64,000 nt of DNA from Gallionella sp. (GCA_028710525.1 JAQTTY010000001.1:1-64000), one strand, 5' to 3'; positions 1 through 8,816 are shown, numbered from the stretch's first letter. Program-made: numbers and translations. The notes: a model not told the origin generated them from the letters alone.

Positions 1-99
1 AGCAAAGCTGCCAGACTGCACCAAGGCTTGTTCGCCGTTCAAGTCGGAGACACTATAAAAATCTCCGAATGCGGCATCAGATAAGGATTCCAGAGTCAT
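1..99 (-). CDS. Unrecognised protein, N-terminal fragment (runs off window)
   Basis: An open frame begins with ATG at 99 on the minus strand and runs out of the window. It gives 33 residues starting MTLESLSDAAFGDFYSVSDL. No family is recognised and no clear ribosome binding site precedes the ATG. The same frame is open upstream of the ATG as far as a TAG at 121-123, and again from there back to about 270, so the true start, or an interrupted longer gene, is uncertain. Confidence 0.4.
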   Translation of the reverse strand, partial: MTLESLSDAAFGDFYSVSDLNGEQALVQSGSFA

Positions 100-262
100 A
101 GAATCGTTTTTAACCGGACACTAGTGACCCCATCTATGTAAATAATAACGGCACTCGCTGAAAACGCTCGTGGAATAAGGCTGAACCACAGTAGTAACGG
201 ACTCTATCGGATGCAGCAGTACGCCGCCATAGTCCAAACGCTCAACTCCGATAGGAATTTCC
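100..262 (-). other. Gap with possible remnant reading frame
   Basis: The stretch between dbpA and the partial gene holds no recognised gene. On the minus strand a short frame from TTG 237 to TAG 121 (38 residues, preceded by GGAG at a 7-base spacing) lies in the same frame as the partial gene at 1-99. It could be a tiny gene, the decayed 5' part of that gene, or chance. No terminator for dbpA was seen here. Confidence 0.2.
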
Positions 263-1651
263 TTAGACCGCTCTCACCCTAACCGTCTTGCCCTTCACTT
301 TCCCTGCATTAAGCTTGCGCATCGCGTCTTGTGCGATATGTCTATCCACTGCGACATAGGTGGAGAACTCGGTGACGTTGATCTTGCCGATCTGTTCCTT
401 CTTGTAGCCCGCGTCGCCGGTCAGTGCGCCCAGCACGTCGCCGGCGCGTATCTTCTCTTTACGGCCACCGAGTATCTGTAGCGTGACCATAGGTGCGACT
501 AGCGGTTCGTCGTCTTCGGCTTGTAGTTCGCTTAGCTCATGCCACTCGGGTTCGATATGCATCATCTGCGCGATGGTGATGATGCGGTGACGGTCGGTAG
601 GGCCGCACAGGCTGAGCGCCCAGCCGTTCTCGTCGGCGCGACCGGTACGACCGATGCGGTGGACATGCACTTCGGGGTCGGGGGTGACATCGACATTGAT
701 AACGGCTTCGAGTCGTGCGATGTCCAGACCACGTGCCGCGACGTCGGTTGCAACCAACACTGAGCAACTGCGGTTAGCGAACTGGATTAGCACTTGGTCG
801 CGCTCGCGTTGTTCCATGTCGCCGTTCAGCGTCAGCGCATTGATACCTTGCGCGTGCAGCAATTCCAACAGCGAGCGGCATTGTTGTTTGGTGTTGCAAA
901 ACGCCAGTGTGCTGACGGGGCGATAGTGCTTGAGCAGGATGGGCACGGCTTCTAAGCGTTGCTCGTTGTCTATCTTGTAGAAGCGTTGGCGTATCTTGCT
1001 TTCCTCGTGCTGGTCTAGCAGCTTAACTTCCTGTGGGTCGCGCATGAACTGGCGTGCCAGTCGTGCGATGCCTTCGGGATAAGTGGCCGAGAACAACAGG
1101 GTCTGGCGCTCGCGCGGGCAGTTGCGCACCACATACGCCATGGCATCGACGAAGCCCATGTCCAACATGCGATCCGCTTCGTCCAGCACCAAGGTGTTGA
1201 GCGCGTCGAGATTCAAAGTGCCGCGTTCGATGTGGTCCATGATGCGGCCGGGTGTGCCGACCACGATGTGTGCACCGTGTTCTAGGCTGGCGATCTGTGG
1301 GCGCATGGTGGAACCGCCGCACAGCGTGAGTATCTTGATGTTGTCTGCGGCACGCGCCAAACGGCGCAGTTCTTGCGTCACTTGGTCGGCCAGTTCACGC
1401 GTCGGGCACAGCACCATGGCTTGCACAGCGAAACGGCGCGGATTGAGATTGGTGAGCAGCGGAATCGAGAAGGCGGCAGTCTTGCCGCTACCGGTCTTGG
1501 CTTGCGCGATCAGGTCTTTGCCGGCCAGCGTAATAGGCAGACTGGCCGCCTGTATCGGCGTCATGCTGGTATAGCCGAGCTGCTGCAAGATGGCCTGCAT
1601 GGCAGGCGCAAGATTCAAATCGGTGAAGGCGGTGCTGAGGGTGTCGTTCAT
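263..1651 (-). CDS. dbpA: ATP-dependent RNA helicase DbpA (DEAD-box)
   Basis: This 462-residue DEAD-box helicase is the family member specific for 23S rRNA (hairpin 92) in 50S subunit assembly. Visible motifs are Walker A AKTGSGKT (51-58), DEAD (157-160), SAT (188-190) and HRIGRTGR near residue 330. The C-terminal segment from about residue 385 matches the DbpA-type RNA-binding domain (LGGRKEKIRAGDVLGAL), which separates it from RhlE and RhlB. The length is normal for DbpA. Its ATG overlaps the stop of the small upstream gene in an ATGA arrangement (1648-1651), implying translational coupling. It sits alone, away from ribosomal genes. Confidence 0.93.
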   Translation of the reverse strand: MNDTLSTAFTDLNLAPAMQAILQQLGYTSMTPIQAASLPITLAGKDLIAQAKTGSGKTAAFSIPLLTNLNPRRFAVQAMVLCPTRELADQVTQELRRLARAADNIKILTLCGGSTMRPQIASLEHGAHIVVGTPGRIMDHIERGTLNLDALNTLVLDEADRMLDMGFVDAMAYVVRNCPRERQTLLFSATYPEGIARLARQFMRDPQEVKLLDQHEESKIRQRFYKIDNEQRLEAVPILLKHYRPVSTLAFCNTKQQCRSLLELLHAQGINALTLNGDMEQRERDQVLIQFANRSCSVLVATDVAARGLDIARLEAVINVDVTPDPEVHVHRIGRTGRADENGWALSLCGPTDRHRIITIAQMMHIEPEWHELSELQAEDDEPLVAPMVTLQILGGRKEKIRAGDVLGALTGDAGYKKEQIGKINVTEFSTYVAVDRHIAQDAMRKLNAGKVKGKTVRVRAV

Positions 1652-2133
1652 GCACAGTCCTTGCGCTTACGCGAGTAGAAAGGATTGAACGGCTGCTTCT
1701 TCAGCGCGATCTCGGCTTTGGTCTTGGGCATCAGCATATTGCGTATGCCGGGCTTCTTCGCAGCGAGGTGTGCATCCACTGCCGCCTTGATCACCTCAGG
1801 CTGGATGTAGAGCGTGACGTGTTCACCAACTAGGTGATAGTCGGCCAGATGTTCTTTGAGACGATAGATGTGCTTGGCGTTGTCGTCTTTCTTGCGCTGA
1901 CTCTCCATCATCTTTTGCGCGTCGGCAGACAGTGCATAGCCGCCATCGATTTCAACGATAAGTCCGTAAGCGGACACGCGCGCGAAGGCGTCGGAGAGTT
2001 TGCTCGCGGAGGGAATCGTTTCCTGCGCCATATCGATGGCAGTGGCGATCTCGATCAGATCGGCAGGGCGGCGCTTAGCAGCAACCGCAAGGGATAACAG
2101 GAGGATTGCATCTACATCATGGACTGGGTACAT
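1648..2133 (-). CDS. Conserved-looking hypothetical protein upstream of dbpA
   Basis: This is a 161-residue soluble protein of unknown function. The frame is open further upstream, but ATG 2133 is chosen because AAAGG lies six bases ahead of it. The N-terminal 75 residues (MYPVHDVDAILLLSLAVAAK, then a segment ending in GGYALSADA) look like a small helical, winged-helix-type module; this rests on amino acid pattern only. The C-terminus is basic (FNPFYSRKRKDCA). Its stop overlaps the dbpA start by four bases, so the two are probably co-transcribed, which hints at an RNA- or nucleic-acid-related job. I do not recognise the family. Confidence 0.7.
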   Translation of the reverse strand: MYPVHDVDAILLLSLAVAAKRRPADLIEIATAIDMAQETIPSASKLSDAFARVSAYGLIVEIDGGYALSADAQKMMESQRKKDDNAKHIYRLKEHLADYHLVGEHVTLYIQPEVIKAAVDAHLAAKKPGIRNMLMPKTKAEIALKKQPFNPFYSRKRKDCA

Positions 2134-2370
2134 CGTGAACCTTTGTGAATATTTCAGGGGGCGCAGCGCGCGCAAGGTCGGCAGTTTAATGGAAATCGGG
2201 GTTTATCACCGGAACATGGTCGGGGCGCTGTGCAGTAATTGAGCAGTGCGCGCATCTCGCTGAGTGCAATCGCGAATAAGTACTTGTCCACAACTCACCC
2301 ACATTTTCATGCACGGATATTGTGGAGAACGTCGCCGTATCGTGAGTGACATGCTTCAGCGAGCGTGGCT

Positions 2371-2545
2371 GGCAACATCCCCTCCTCCTTGCAGGGGGAG
2401 GGCTACCCGCAAGGGGCATGTCCGTGGTTGTAAGGCGGCAAGCTGCTAACAACACACGCCAAGGGAGGGGGTAGAAATTGGTTTCTTCTGTAGGCGATAA
2501 CATTGCCACCCCCATCCCAACCTTCCCCCTGAGAGGGGGAAGGGG
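2371..2545 (-). repeat. G/C-rich palindromic repeat, intergenic copy
   Basis: Read on the minus strand, it begins with a hairpin of the form CCTTCCCCCT-CTC-AGGGGGAAGG (around 2522-2543). Next come a GGGATGGGGGT block and a TTTCTACCCCC block (near 2467-2477), then a final TAGCCCTCCCCCTGCAAG block (2385-2405) with an AGGAGGGG tail. The same three blocks, in the same order and strongly similar, recur inside hemD at 53097-53199. There the spacing between the second and third blocks has shrunk from about 58 to about 2 bases. No transposase is present, so it is a non-autonomous dispersed repeat. Confidence 0.75.
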
Positions 2546-2640
2546 CGTAGAGCGGGAGTACAGCGTTGGATTTAAGTGAAGGGCTAGCAATGAGGTTCGT
2601 TTAATAGCATCTGGTACAAACCAAGCTCATTCAACTCAAA

Positions 2641-2646
2641 TATAAT
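2641..2646 (+). promoter_or_regulatory. Consensus -10 box TATAAT just before hslR
   Basis: TATAAT is a perfect sigma70 -10 hexamer ending seven bases before the hslR ATG (2653). Transcription would start at or within a base or two of the A of the ATG. No good -35 box was found at 16-18 bases spacing, and no Shine-Dalgarno sequence separates it from the ATG. Confidence 0.45.
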
Positions 2647-2652
2647 CCGAGC

Positions 2653-3048
2653 ATGAATGAAGACAACGGCAAATTGCGTATCGACAAATGGCTCTGGGCT
2701 GCGCGTTTCTACAAGACGCGCAGCCTCGCTGCGGATGCAGTGGAGAGCGGTAAAGCTAAGGTGAACGCGGTGCTCGCCAAGCCCGCCAAGACGGTCGGCC
2801 CCGGCGATATGTTGGAGCTACGCTTGGGGCGTTTCGTGTTTGACATCGAAGTGTTGGCTATCTCGAATAAACGCGGCGGCGCGCCTGATGCACAAAAGCT
2901 CTATCGCGAAACCGAAGAGAGTAAAGCGAAGCGCGCCATCCTCGCCGAACAACTGCGCGTCGATGCACCGTTGTTCGTATTCAAAGGACGCCCGTCCAAA
3001 CGTGACCGTCGCCAGATCGCCAAATTCCATAAAGACCATGCAGAGTAG
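2653..3048 (+). CDS. hslR: Heat-shock protein 15-like S4 RNA-binding protein
   Basis: This 131-residue protein has an N-terminal S4 RNA-binding fold (about 8-55, KLRIDKWLWAARFYKTRSLA) and a basic C-terminus rich in Arg and Lys. This is the layout of Hsp15 (HslR), which binds 50S subunits carrying stalled nascent chains and helps recycle them. Length and motif order match the family. The start ATG at 2653 lies seven bases after a TATAAT box with no ribosome binding site, so the message may be leaderless. The 3' end overlaps scsD by 11 bases, so the two are likely co-transcribed. Confidence 0.88.
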   Translation: MNEDNGKLRIDKWLWAARFYKTRSLAADAVESGKAKVNAVLAKPAKTVGPGDMLELRLGRFVFDIEVLAISNKRGGAPDAQKLYRETEESKAKRAILAEQLRVDAPLFVFKGRPSKRDRRQIAKFHKDHAE

Positions 3049-3544
3049 TCGCGCCAAGCAGTGGCGCGGCTATGCCATCAACGCACTGATCTTCATCGTG
3101 CTGGTGGTAGGCATACGCACTTGGCAACAGCGCGACATGGTGAGCGGTGTAGCGCTGACGCTGCAAGGTGTGCTGCTGAATGGCACACCATATCAACTTC
3201 CCATCCATCCTGAGCGACCCGTGCTGGTGCATTTCTGGGCCACTTGGTGTCCTATCTGTCGCACCGAGCAAGGCAGCATAGATGCTATCGCGCATGAGCG
3301 TAGCGACACCATCACTATCGCCATGCAAAGTGGCAGCGATGCGCAAGTGACGAGCTATATGCGCGAGCAGGGCATCGCTTTGCCGGTGCTCAATGATAGC
3401 GATGGAAGCATTTCCAAAGCGTGGGGTGTGCATGCGGTACCGGCCAGCTTCATCATCGCTCCCGACGGGAGGATAAGCTTCGTTGAGGTCGGCTACACCA
3501 CCTCTATCGGTCTGCGTCTAAGGCTCTGGTGGGCGGCCCTATAA
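3038..3544 (+). CDS. scsD: Membrane-anchored thiol:disulfide protein (ScsD/TlpA-like)
   Basis: This 168-residue protein is a periplasmic thioredoxin-fold protein tethered by one N-terminal membrane segment (about 12-26). The active site is WCPIC (Cys71, Cys74), the CPxC form typical of ScsD-like protein disulfide oxidoreductases, and the usual cis-Pro region (AVPASFIIAPDG) is present. ScsD is about this size. ATG 3038 is preferred because it gives a clean signal anchor, although the frame stays open upstream inside hslR. The ribosome binding site is weak, so coupling to hslR translation is likely. The other scs genes (A, B, C) are not in the window. The substrate is unknown. Confidence 0.8.
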   Translation: MQSSRAKQWRGYAINALIFIVLVVGIRTWQQRDMVSGVALTLQGVLLNGTPYQLPIHPERPVLVHFWATWCPICRTEQGSIDAIAHERSDTITIAMQSGSDAQVTSYMREQGIALPVLNDSDGSISKAWGVHAVPASFIIAPDGRISFVEVGYTTSIGLRLRLWWAAL

Positions 3545-3566
3545 CCCACGTATTTACTGGGTTTTT
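3543..3566 (+). terminator. Weak intrinsic terminator after scsD
   Basis: AACCCA (3543-3548) can pair with TGGGTT (3558-3563), followed by a short T run (3562-3566). The stem is only six pairs and overlaps the scsD stop codon, so it is weak. The remainder of the 133-base gap to the next gene shows no other structure. Confidence 0.4.
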
Positions 3567-3677
3567 AAGCGAAATTTAGTTGGCAAATCGATAGCTTTGT
3601 CTTGTGCGCGGGCGTAACCTGCGCGTAGGAGGATGGCTTACAGATCGGTAGGAAAATAAGAGCCGACTACGAGTCTC

Positions 3678-5933
3678 ATGATGAAAACCGACGGCTATAC
3701 AAGGGGAGCATCTACACAGCGACAGCGTATCTCGCGTCGGCTTGCTGATAGATATTCACTCCCAGTCGTGTTGTTACTCCTCTTCCTTACGGTCTTCACC
3801 TTACCTCTACACGCAACCTCCCTAAACAACGACACCGCTCCCAATAAATCAACAGAGCGCACGCTCATCGTCGGTAGTGAACAGAACTTTCCACCTTTAT
3901 CGACGGGCATGACAGATGCAGAAGCCGGAGGCTTCACAGTGGAGTTATGGCGTGCGGTCGCTGCTGAAGCGGGATTGAAATACAGCATACGCGTGCTGCC
4001 TTTCGGACAGTTGCTCGATGAGTTCAAGGCGGGTCACATCGATGTGCTGATCAATCTCGCGCAATCAGAGGAGCGTCGCAAATTCGCTGACTTTACCGTA
4101 CCGCATGAGATCGTTCACGGTGCGATGTTTGTGCGCAAGGGTGAGACGAGCATAAATAATGAAGCTGATTTGGCACACAAGTCCGTCATCGTGGTGCGTG
4201 GCGATCTGGCGCATGATTACGCGATCACGCTGGGCCTAGCTTCGCAGTTGGTGCTGGTAGATACCGCAGCTGACGCGATGCGTATGTTGGCGTCAGGCAA
4301 GGGTGATGTTGTCCTTCTGAGCAAGTTGGTCGGGATGTTGACCCTGCAGGAGTTGGATATCCACAATGTTGCTGCATTGCTGGCTCAATTGGGTGTGGTA
4401 CAGAAATTCTCATTCGCGGTGCAAAGTGGCCAGCGGCCGCTGTTAGATCGAATCAATGAAGCCATGGTAATTACAAGCGTTCAAGGGACTTATGGAAAAT
4501 TGCATGAAAAATGGTTTGGTGTGTATGAGGATCACAATACAGACGTAAGTAAACTCATGCTATCCGCCTTGCCCGTCGCACTGCTCTTCCTAGCCGGATG
4601 GGGCCATACCTACTTCAAGTCGAGAAAAGAGCGTCTGGCGACTGAGAGCAAATTACGTACGCTGTATACCGCAATGGAGCAGAGCCCTATCTCGGTGGTC
4701 ATTACGAGCATCGAAGCCAATATTGAGTACGTCAATCCGCGTTTCAGCGAAGTCACCGGATACTCCAGCAAGGAAGCGATAGGGCGGAATCCGCGCATCT
4801 TGCAATCCAGTCAGACACCCAATGAAACCTTTGTGGAGCTGTGGGGGAAGTTGACTTCAGGGCAGCCATGGCATGGCGAGCTGATCAACAAACGCAAGAA
4901 CGGTGAGATCTATTGGGAAGATGCGCACATCGCACCCGTTAAAGATATGAGCGGCAAGATCACACACTATGTGGCCGCCAAGGTCGACATTACAGAGCGC
5001 AAGCGTATCGAGGAATTGAATAAGCAGAGCGAAGAGCGTTTGCACTTCATACTCGAGAATAGCCCTATCGCCGTGCGTATCACCAGTATGCGCACCCATG
5101 CAGTGATATTCGCCAATCATAGTTATAACGAGCTCATCGGCATGACGCCAGAGGCCGTGATCGGTATCGATCCACGTATCTATTACGCTCAACAGCATGA
5201 CTATGAATATGTGCTGGAACAGTTGGGCCGGGGGCGCCGCATCACCAATCGCTTGATGGAGTTGAGTATCCCTAGTCTGGGAAATATGACTAAGTGGGCC
5301 TTAGCCTCATATCTGCAGCTGGAATATAACGGCGAGGCTGCGGTACTAGGGTGGTTCTACGATATTACCGACCGCAAGGCGATGGAGGAGCAGGTGCAGC
5401 GCTTGGCACAGTACGACCCGCTCACCGATTTGCCGAACAGACGCTTGTTCAGTGACCGCTTGCAGCAGGCGCTGGCGCTTGCAGAGCGCGATCGCACAAG
5501 GTTAGCCGTGATGTTCCTCGATCTAGATAGGTTCAAACCCATCAATGACAAATATGGTCATGCCATGGGGGATGTGGTGCTTAAGGAAGTTGCAACGCGT
5601 ATTCAGTCCAGTCTGCGTGCCTCGGATACATTGGCGCGTATCGGTGGCGACGAGTTTGTGGTGTTGTTGCCGAATGTATCAAGTGCGAGCGATGTGATGG
5701 GTGTGGCAGAGAAGGTGCGGGAGGTGCTCAATCAGCCTTTCATCGAGGATGGGCAAGTCATGTCCTTGTCATCCAGTGCCGGTATCGCGCTCTACCCCGA
5801 GCATGGTGACACCGAGCAGTCATTGGTCAGAAACGCCGATACGGCGATGTATTACGCCAAGGAAGATGGCCGCAACAATGTGCAGGTCTACCATCCCGAG
5901 ATGAGTGCAAGGGAGTCAGTCAATCCTCTTTAG
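3678..5933 (+). CDS. Periplasmic-sensor diguanylate cyclase (SBP3-PAS-PAS-GGDEF)
   Basis: This 751-residue membrane protein is predicted to make cyclic di-GMP in response to a periplasmic ligand. In order: basic N-terminus and signal/TM segment (about 27-47), a solute-binding family 3 domain (about 62-280, as in amino-acid-binding proteins), a TM segment (about 293-312), two PAS domains (about 325-445 and 455-575, each ending in a DITxRK linker), and a GGDEF domain (about 580-745). The catalytic GGDEF motif is intact, and RASD five residues before it is a complete inhibitory I-site. No EAL domain is present. The start is one of two adjacent ATGs. Its 3' end overlaps the convergent cytochrome gene by 14 bases. 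Confidence 0.92.
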   Translation: MMKTDGYTRGASTQRQRISRRLADRYSLPVVLLLLFLTVFTLPLHATSLNNDTAPNKSTERTLIVGSEQNFPPLSTGMTDAEAGGFTVELWRAVAAEAGLKYSIRVLPFGQLLDEFKAGHIDVLINLAQSEERRKFADFTVPHEIVHGAMFVRKGETSINNEADLAHKSVIVVRGDLAHDYAITLGLASQLVLVDTAADAMRMLASGKGDVVLLSKLVGMLTLQELDIHNVAALLAQLGVVQKFSFAVQSGQRPLLDRINEAMVITSVQGTYGKLHEKWFGVYEDHNTDVSKLMLSALPVALLFLAGWGHTYFKSRKERLATESKLRTLYTAMEQSPISVVITSIEANIEYVNPRFSEVTGYSSKEAIGRNPRILQSSQTPNETFVELWGKLTSGQPWHGELINKRKNGEIYWEDAHIAPVKDMSGKITHYVAAKVDITERKRIEELNKQSEERLHFILENSPIAVRITSMRTHAVIFANHSYNELIGMTPEAVIGIDPRIYYAQQHDYEYVLEQLGRGRRITNRLMELSIPSLGNMTKWALASYLQLEYNGEAAVLGWFYDITDRKAMEEQVQRLAQYDPLTDLPNRRLFSDRLQQALALAERDRTRLAVMFLDLDRFKPINDKYGHAMGDVVLKEVATRIQSSLRASDTLARIGGDEFVVLLPNVSSASDVMGVAEKVREVLNQPFIEDGQVMSLSSSAGIALYPEHGDTEQSLVRNADTAMYYAKEDGRNNVQVYHPEMSARESVNPL

Positions 5934-6291
5934 CACCCTGATCTACCCAGCGTTTGAGTACGCTGATGTTGTGTTTGGAGAGGCCGCCCGCCATGCCATA
6001 AGGCATGCGGATAGAGGGATGGACGCGGCCTTCTATGACTTGGATGAAGATGCTGGTAAAACTGTCGCCGGGTTTGATGACCGCGCCGAACTTGGTGCCC
6101 TTCATCAAACTTTGATAACTGCTCATATCCAGCCCGCTCTTCTCTAGACCTTGCCCACCGGGTTCGTGGCAGTTCAGGCAGTAGTCATGCAAGATGGGGC
6201 GAACATCTTTTTTGTAGCTGACCGCGCTTTCGGCATGAGCCGTTACCGCTAGCGAGAACGCGAGCAAGATGAACAAAGTTCTGAGTGCCAT
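5920..6291 (-). CDS. Small periplasmic c-type cytochrome, fourth gene of pet operon
   Basis: This 123-residue exported protein has a clean signal peptide (1-20, cut after AHA) and one haem site, CLNCH (Cys38, Cys41, His42). A later MPYGM is a candidate for the axial Met. The haem region followed by GLDMSSYQSLMKGTKFG resembles the cytochrome c domain found in planctomycete-type and related proteins. A strong AGGAGGT lies eight bases before ATG 6291. It follows petC by 18 bases on the same strand, so it is probably transcribed with bc1 and may carry electrons to or from it. That role is inference from position. Confidence 0.85.
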   Translation of the reverse strand: MALRTLFILLAFSLAVTAHAESAVSYKKDVRPILHDYCLNCHEPGGQGLEKSGLDMSSYQSLMKGTKFGAVIKPGDSFTSIFIQVIEGRVHPSIRMPYGMAGGLSKHNISVLKRWVDQGAKED

Positions 6292-6309
6292 GGCACACCT
6301 CCTAAGGTC

Positions 6310-6948
6310 TTAATCCAATCGTGACCATATCTGGTTCTTCACCAGATACAGCAGGAACGTGAGCAGCAGCAGATAGCCGATCACGTAATAACCCAGCCTG
6401 AGGCGCGCGCTCTGCTGCGGGTCGGCCGCCCAGTTTAGAAATGAAACGATGTCGCGTGCCTGATCTTTGATGCTGTTCAGTTGCGCGGGGTCGCTGGTTC
6501 CACTTACCCCCAGCGGGTCGGGCATCTTGGTTTCGGGAAAGATATGGTTGCCGGGTACGCCGGAGGCATTCAGGTAATAGCCGAGCAGATAAGAGTAGAC
6601 ATAGTCAGGCCCGCCGTCGCGCGCCTTGGTCATCAAGCTCAGGTCGGGCGGAGCAGTGCCAAAAGATTGCAGCGCATCGCTCTCTGACATCTGCGCCAGT
6701 AGCGGTGTATCTAGACCGAGTTCGCCACGCCAACCATCCACTTTTTGTTTGCTGATGCCGAGCTTCATCAGGTCGCGGTATTTGATGTATTTCAGGCTAT
6801 GGCAACTGTGGCAGTTGTTCATCAAAGTATCTGCGCCGCGCTCCATAGTTGGTAAGTCAGTCTGCACGGCCACCTTGGTCAAGGCGGTTTCGTGCGCGTA
6901 AGCCAACGGGGTGGCGCACAGCAGCAGTGCGATCAGCAGCTTGCTCAT
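6310..6948 (-). CDS. petC: Cytochrome c1 subunit of bc1 complex
   Basis: This 212-residue protein is the membrane-anchored haem subunit of ubiquinol:cytochrome c reductase. It has a signal peptide (1-18), haem motif CHSCH (Cys46, Cys49, His50), the axial Met in ETKMPDPL, and a C-terminal membrane anchor (about 185-203) that ends in a charged tail. The length is typical of short betaproteobacterial cytochrome c1. Its ATG overlaps the petB stop (6945-6948). Confidence 0.95.
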   Translation of the reverse strand: MSKLLIALLLCATPLAYAHETALTKVAVQTDLPTMERGADTLMNNCHSCHSLKYIKYRDLMKLGISKQKVDGWRGELGLDTPLLAQMSESDALQSFGTAPPDLSLMTKARDGGPDYVYSYLLGYYLNASGVPGNHIFPETKMPDPLGVSGTSDPAQLNSIKDQARDIVSFLNWAADPQQSARLRLGYYVIGYLLLLTFLLYLVKNQIWSRLD

Positions 6949-8207
6949 AATCGAGCTCCCTTGCGCTGCTCGTGGCTTTGTTTATGTCGCTCTATGGCGG
7001 CGGCCTCGCCTGCCATCAGTTCGATGACCGCAGGTGGTAGGCCGCGCTTGATCAGCCAACGCTCTTCCATACGCGACACAAAGGGGATGATAAAGAAGGA
7101 GCCGAAGTAGCACAGCGTCGCGACTTGTCCGAGTAACAGCGTGCTATCGGTAGGCGGGGTGTAGCCCACATAGCCCAACACCAACATGTCGATGATGAAG
7201 AGGAAGAATTGCCAGCGGTAGAAGGGACGGTAGTGCGCGCCGCCGGGGATACGCGAGCGATCCAAGATGGGCATAAAGGCGAACATCATCACCGACAACC
7301 CCATCGCTAATACGCCGCCCACCAGATCGGGCACCGAGCGCAGGATGGCGTAGAAGGGCAGGAAATACCATTCGGGCACGATGTGGTTCGGCGTCTGCAT
7401 AGGATTGGCCGGGATGTTGTTGGCCGGCTCGATAAGGCTGTCGGGCAGGAAGAACACGAAGATGCAATAGATGATGAGGAACCAGCCTAGACCGTACAGG
7501 TCCTTAGCGGTGAAATAAGGATGGAAGGGGATGTTGTCTTTGGCCGCAAGGTCTATGCCGCTGGGGTTGCTACTCTTCACCGTGTGCAAAGCCACCAGAT
7601 GGATGACTACAGCAGCGCAAATGATGAAGGGGAATAAATAGTGCAGCGCAAAGAAGCGCGTCAGCGTGGCATCGCCCACGGTGTAATCGCCGCGCAGCCA
7701 GACTACGACTTGGTCACCAAAAAAGGGCGTGGCGCGGAACAGATTGGTGATCACCGTCGCACCCCAGAACGACATCTGTCCCCAGGGCAGGAGATAACCC
7801 ATGAAGGCAGTCGCCATGAGTAACAACAGCAGGCCTTGCCCCGTCCACCACAGTAGTTCGCGCGGCGCACGGTAGGAGCCGTAGTAAAGAGTGCGCGCCA
7901 TGTGCACGAAGATGACGAAGAAGAATGCCGATGCGCCGGTGGCATGCATATAGCGCAACAGCCAGCCGTAGTTTACGTCGCGCATGATGTGCTGGATGGA
8001 GTCAAAGGATAGTGCGATATCAGCCTTGTAGTGCATGGCGAGGAAGATGCCGGTGGCAATCTGTAGCACCAGCACGAAACCGGCGAGGAAACCGAAGTTC
8101 CACCAGTAACTGAGGTTACGCGGCGTAGGGTAGCCGGTCAGCTCATGCTTAACGAAGTTGGTGAGCGGAAAGCGATGGTCTATCCATTTCATGATGCGTG
8201 CAGGCAT
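6945..8207 (-). CDS. petB: Cytochrome b subunit of bc1 complex
   Basis: This 420-residue, eight-helix protein binds the two b haems and the quinol oxidation and reduction sites. Landmarks are the N-terminal [20 protein letters not shown], the [11 protein letters not shown] segment and the conserved [14 protein letters not shown], the Qo-site PEWY motif. The frame is open for another 68 codons upstream, but ATG 8207 has TAGGAG at good spacing and falls just after the petA stop. The short C-terminal extension past helix eight is charged and cytoplasmic. Order petA-petB-petC is standard. Confidence 0.95.
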   Translation of the reverse strand: MPARIMKWIDHRFPLTNFVKHELTGYPTPRNLSYWWNFGFLAGFVLVLQIATGIFLAMHYKADIALSFDSIQHIMRDVNYGWLLRYMHATGASAFFFVIFVHMARTLYYGSYRAPRELLWWTGQGLLLLLMATAFMGYLLPWGQMSFWGATVITNLFRATPFFGDQVVVWLRGDYTVGDATLTRFFALHYLFPFIICAAVVIHLVALHTVKSSNPSGIDLAAKDNIPFHPYFTAKDLYGLGWFLIIYCIFVFFLPDSLIEPANNIPANPMQTPNHIVPEWYFLPFYAILRSVPDLVGGVLAMGLSVMMFAFMPILDRSRIPGGAHYRPFYRWQFFLFIIDMLVLGYVGYTPPTDSTLLLGQVATLCYFGSFFIIPFVSRMEERWLIKRGLPPAVIELMAGEAAAIERHKQSHEQRKGARL

Positions 8208-8215
8208 GGTCGCTC

Positions 8216-8710
8216 CTAGGCTTTGCCGATGACGATCTTGTCTGCCGCGACGAAGCGGTAGGGCGGGACTTCCAAATTCTTGGGGGCAGGGCCGCGTATC
8301 ACACGACCACTGTCGTCGTATGCGCTGCCGTGGCAATGACAAATCCAGCCGGGGCCTTCCTTGTTGGGTACGCAGCCCATATGGGTGCATACGCCGACCA
8401 CCACCAGCCATTCGGGTTGCTGTACACGCTTGCTGTCAGCCTGTGGGTCTATGCTGCCATCGCTTGCTGCCGCAGCGTGTATCTCTTCAGGCGTGCGGTG
8501 CACGATGAACACGGGTTTGCCTTGCCAAGCCACGGTGCGTACACCGCCGGGGGGAATATCGGCCAGCTCGACTTCGGTCTCGGCTCTGGCCAATACGTCG
8601 GTGCTGGGATCCATGCTGGCGATAAAGGGGACGCAGGTGGCAGCGACGCCGACACCACCGAATGCTGTAGTGAGTTTGATGAGGAAGTTACGTCTGCCGC
8701 TGTCGTTCAT
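8216..8710 (-). CDS. petA: Rieske iron-sulfur subunit of bc1 complex
   Basis: This 164-residue protein carries the 2Fe-2S cluster that takes the first electron from ubiquinol. The N-terminus has a twin-arginine type signal anchor (RRNFL at 6-10, hydrophobic 12-30). The cluster boxes CTHMGC (108-113) and CHCHGS (124-129) are intact. The usual short form lacking long insertions fits bacterial bc1. GAGGGTG precedes ATG 8710. It is the first gene of the operon, and the 106-base gap upstream to moeB must hold the promoter, though no clear hexamers stand out. Confidence 0.95.
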   Translation of the reverse strand: MNDSGRRNFLIKLTTAFGGVGVAATCVPFIASMDPSTDVLARAETEVELADIPPGGVRTVAWQGKPVFIVHRTPEEIHAAAASDGSIDPQADSKRVQQPEWLVVVGVCTHMGCVPNKEGPGWICHCHGSAYDDSGRVIRGPAPKNLEVPPYRFVAADKIVIGKA

Positions 8711-8816
8711 GCCATCACCCTCGCTACGATTCGTAGGGCATCAGACGCGGTAGCGTTCTGCGCCTATGGACTAGCTTAACGCGCGAAGTTTACAAATGGC
8801 TTACACGCGAGAGGAA

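Larger units (their letters stand above)
2134..2652. other. 519-bp intergenic region, divergent, with repeat element
   Basis: This region lies between the minus-strand dbpA pair and plus-strand hslR. It contains a G/C-rich repeat (2371-2545) and the hslR promoter. From 2134 to 2370 I see no gene, tRNA or strong hairpin. The two reading frames that cross the region (about 60 and 134 codons) are mostly repeat sequence and lack family resemblance or convincing ribosome binding sites. Confidence 0.6.

Noticed and set aside
1083-1574. 163-codon plus-strand open frame inside dbpA
   Set aside because: It is fully antisense to a gene with clear DEAD-box motifs, shows no family features of its own and is an effect of G+C-rich codon use.
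2522-2545. Hairpin at the repeat end as an intrinsic terminator
   Set aside because: There is no T run on either side in the right place, and the same hairpin occurs inside hemD, so it belongs to the repeat.
2186-2590. 134-codon minus-strand frame upstream of hslR
   Set aside because: Much of it is the repeat element; the translation is rich in Pro, Arg and Gly, has no recognisable motif and no good ribosome binding site.
8198-8779. 193-codon plus-strand frame over petA
   Set aside because: Antisense shadow of the Rieske gene, whose cluster motifs are certain.
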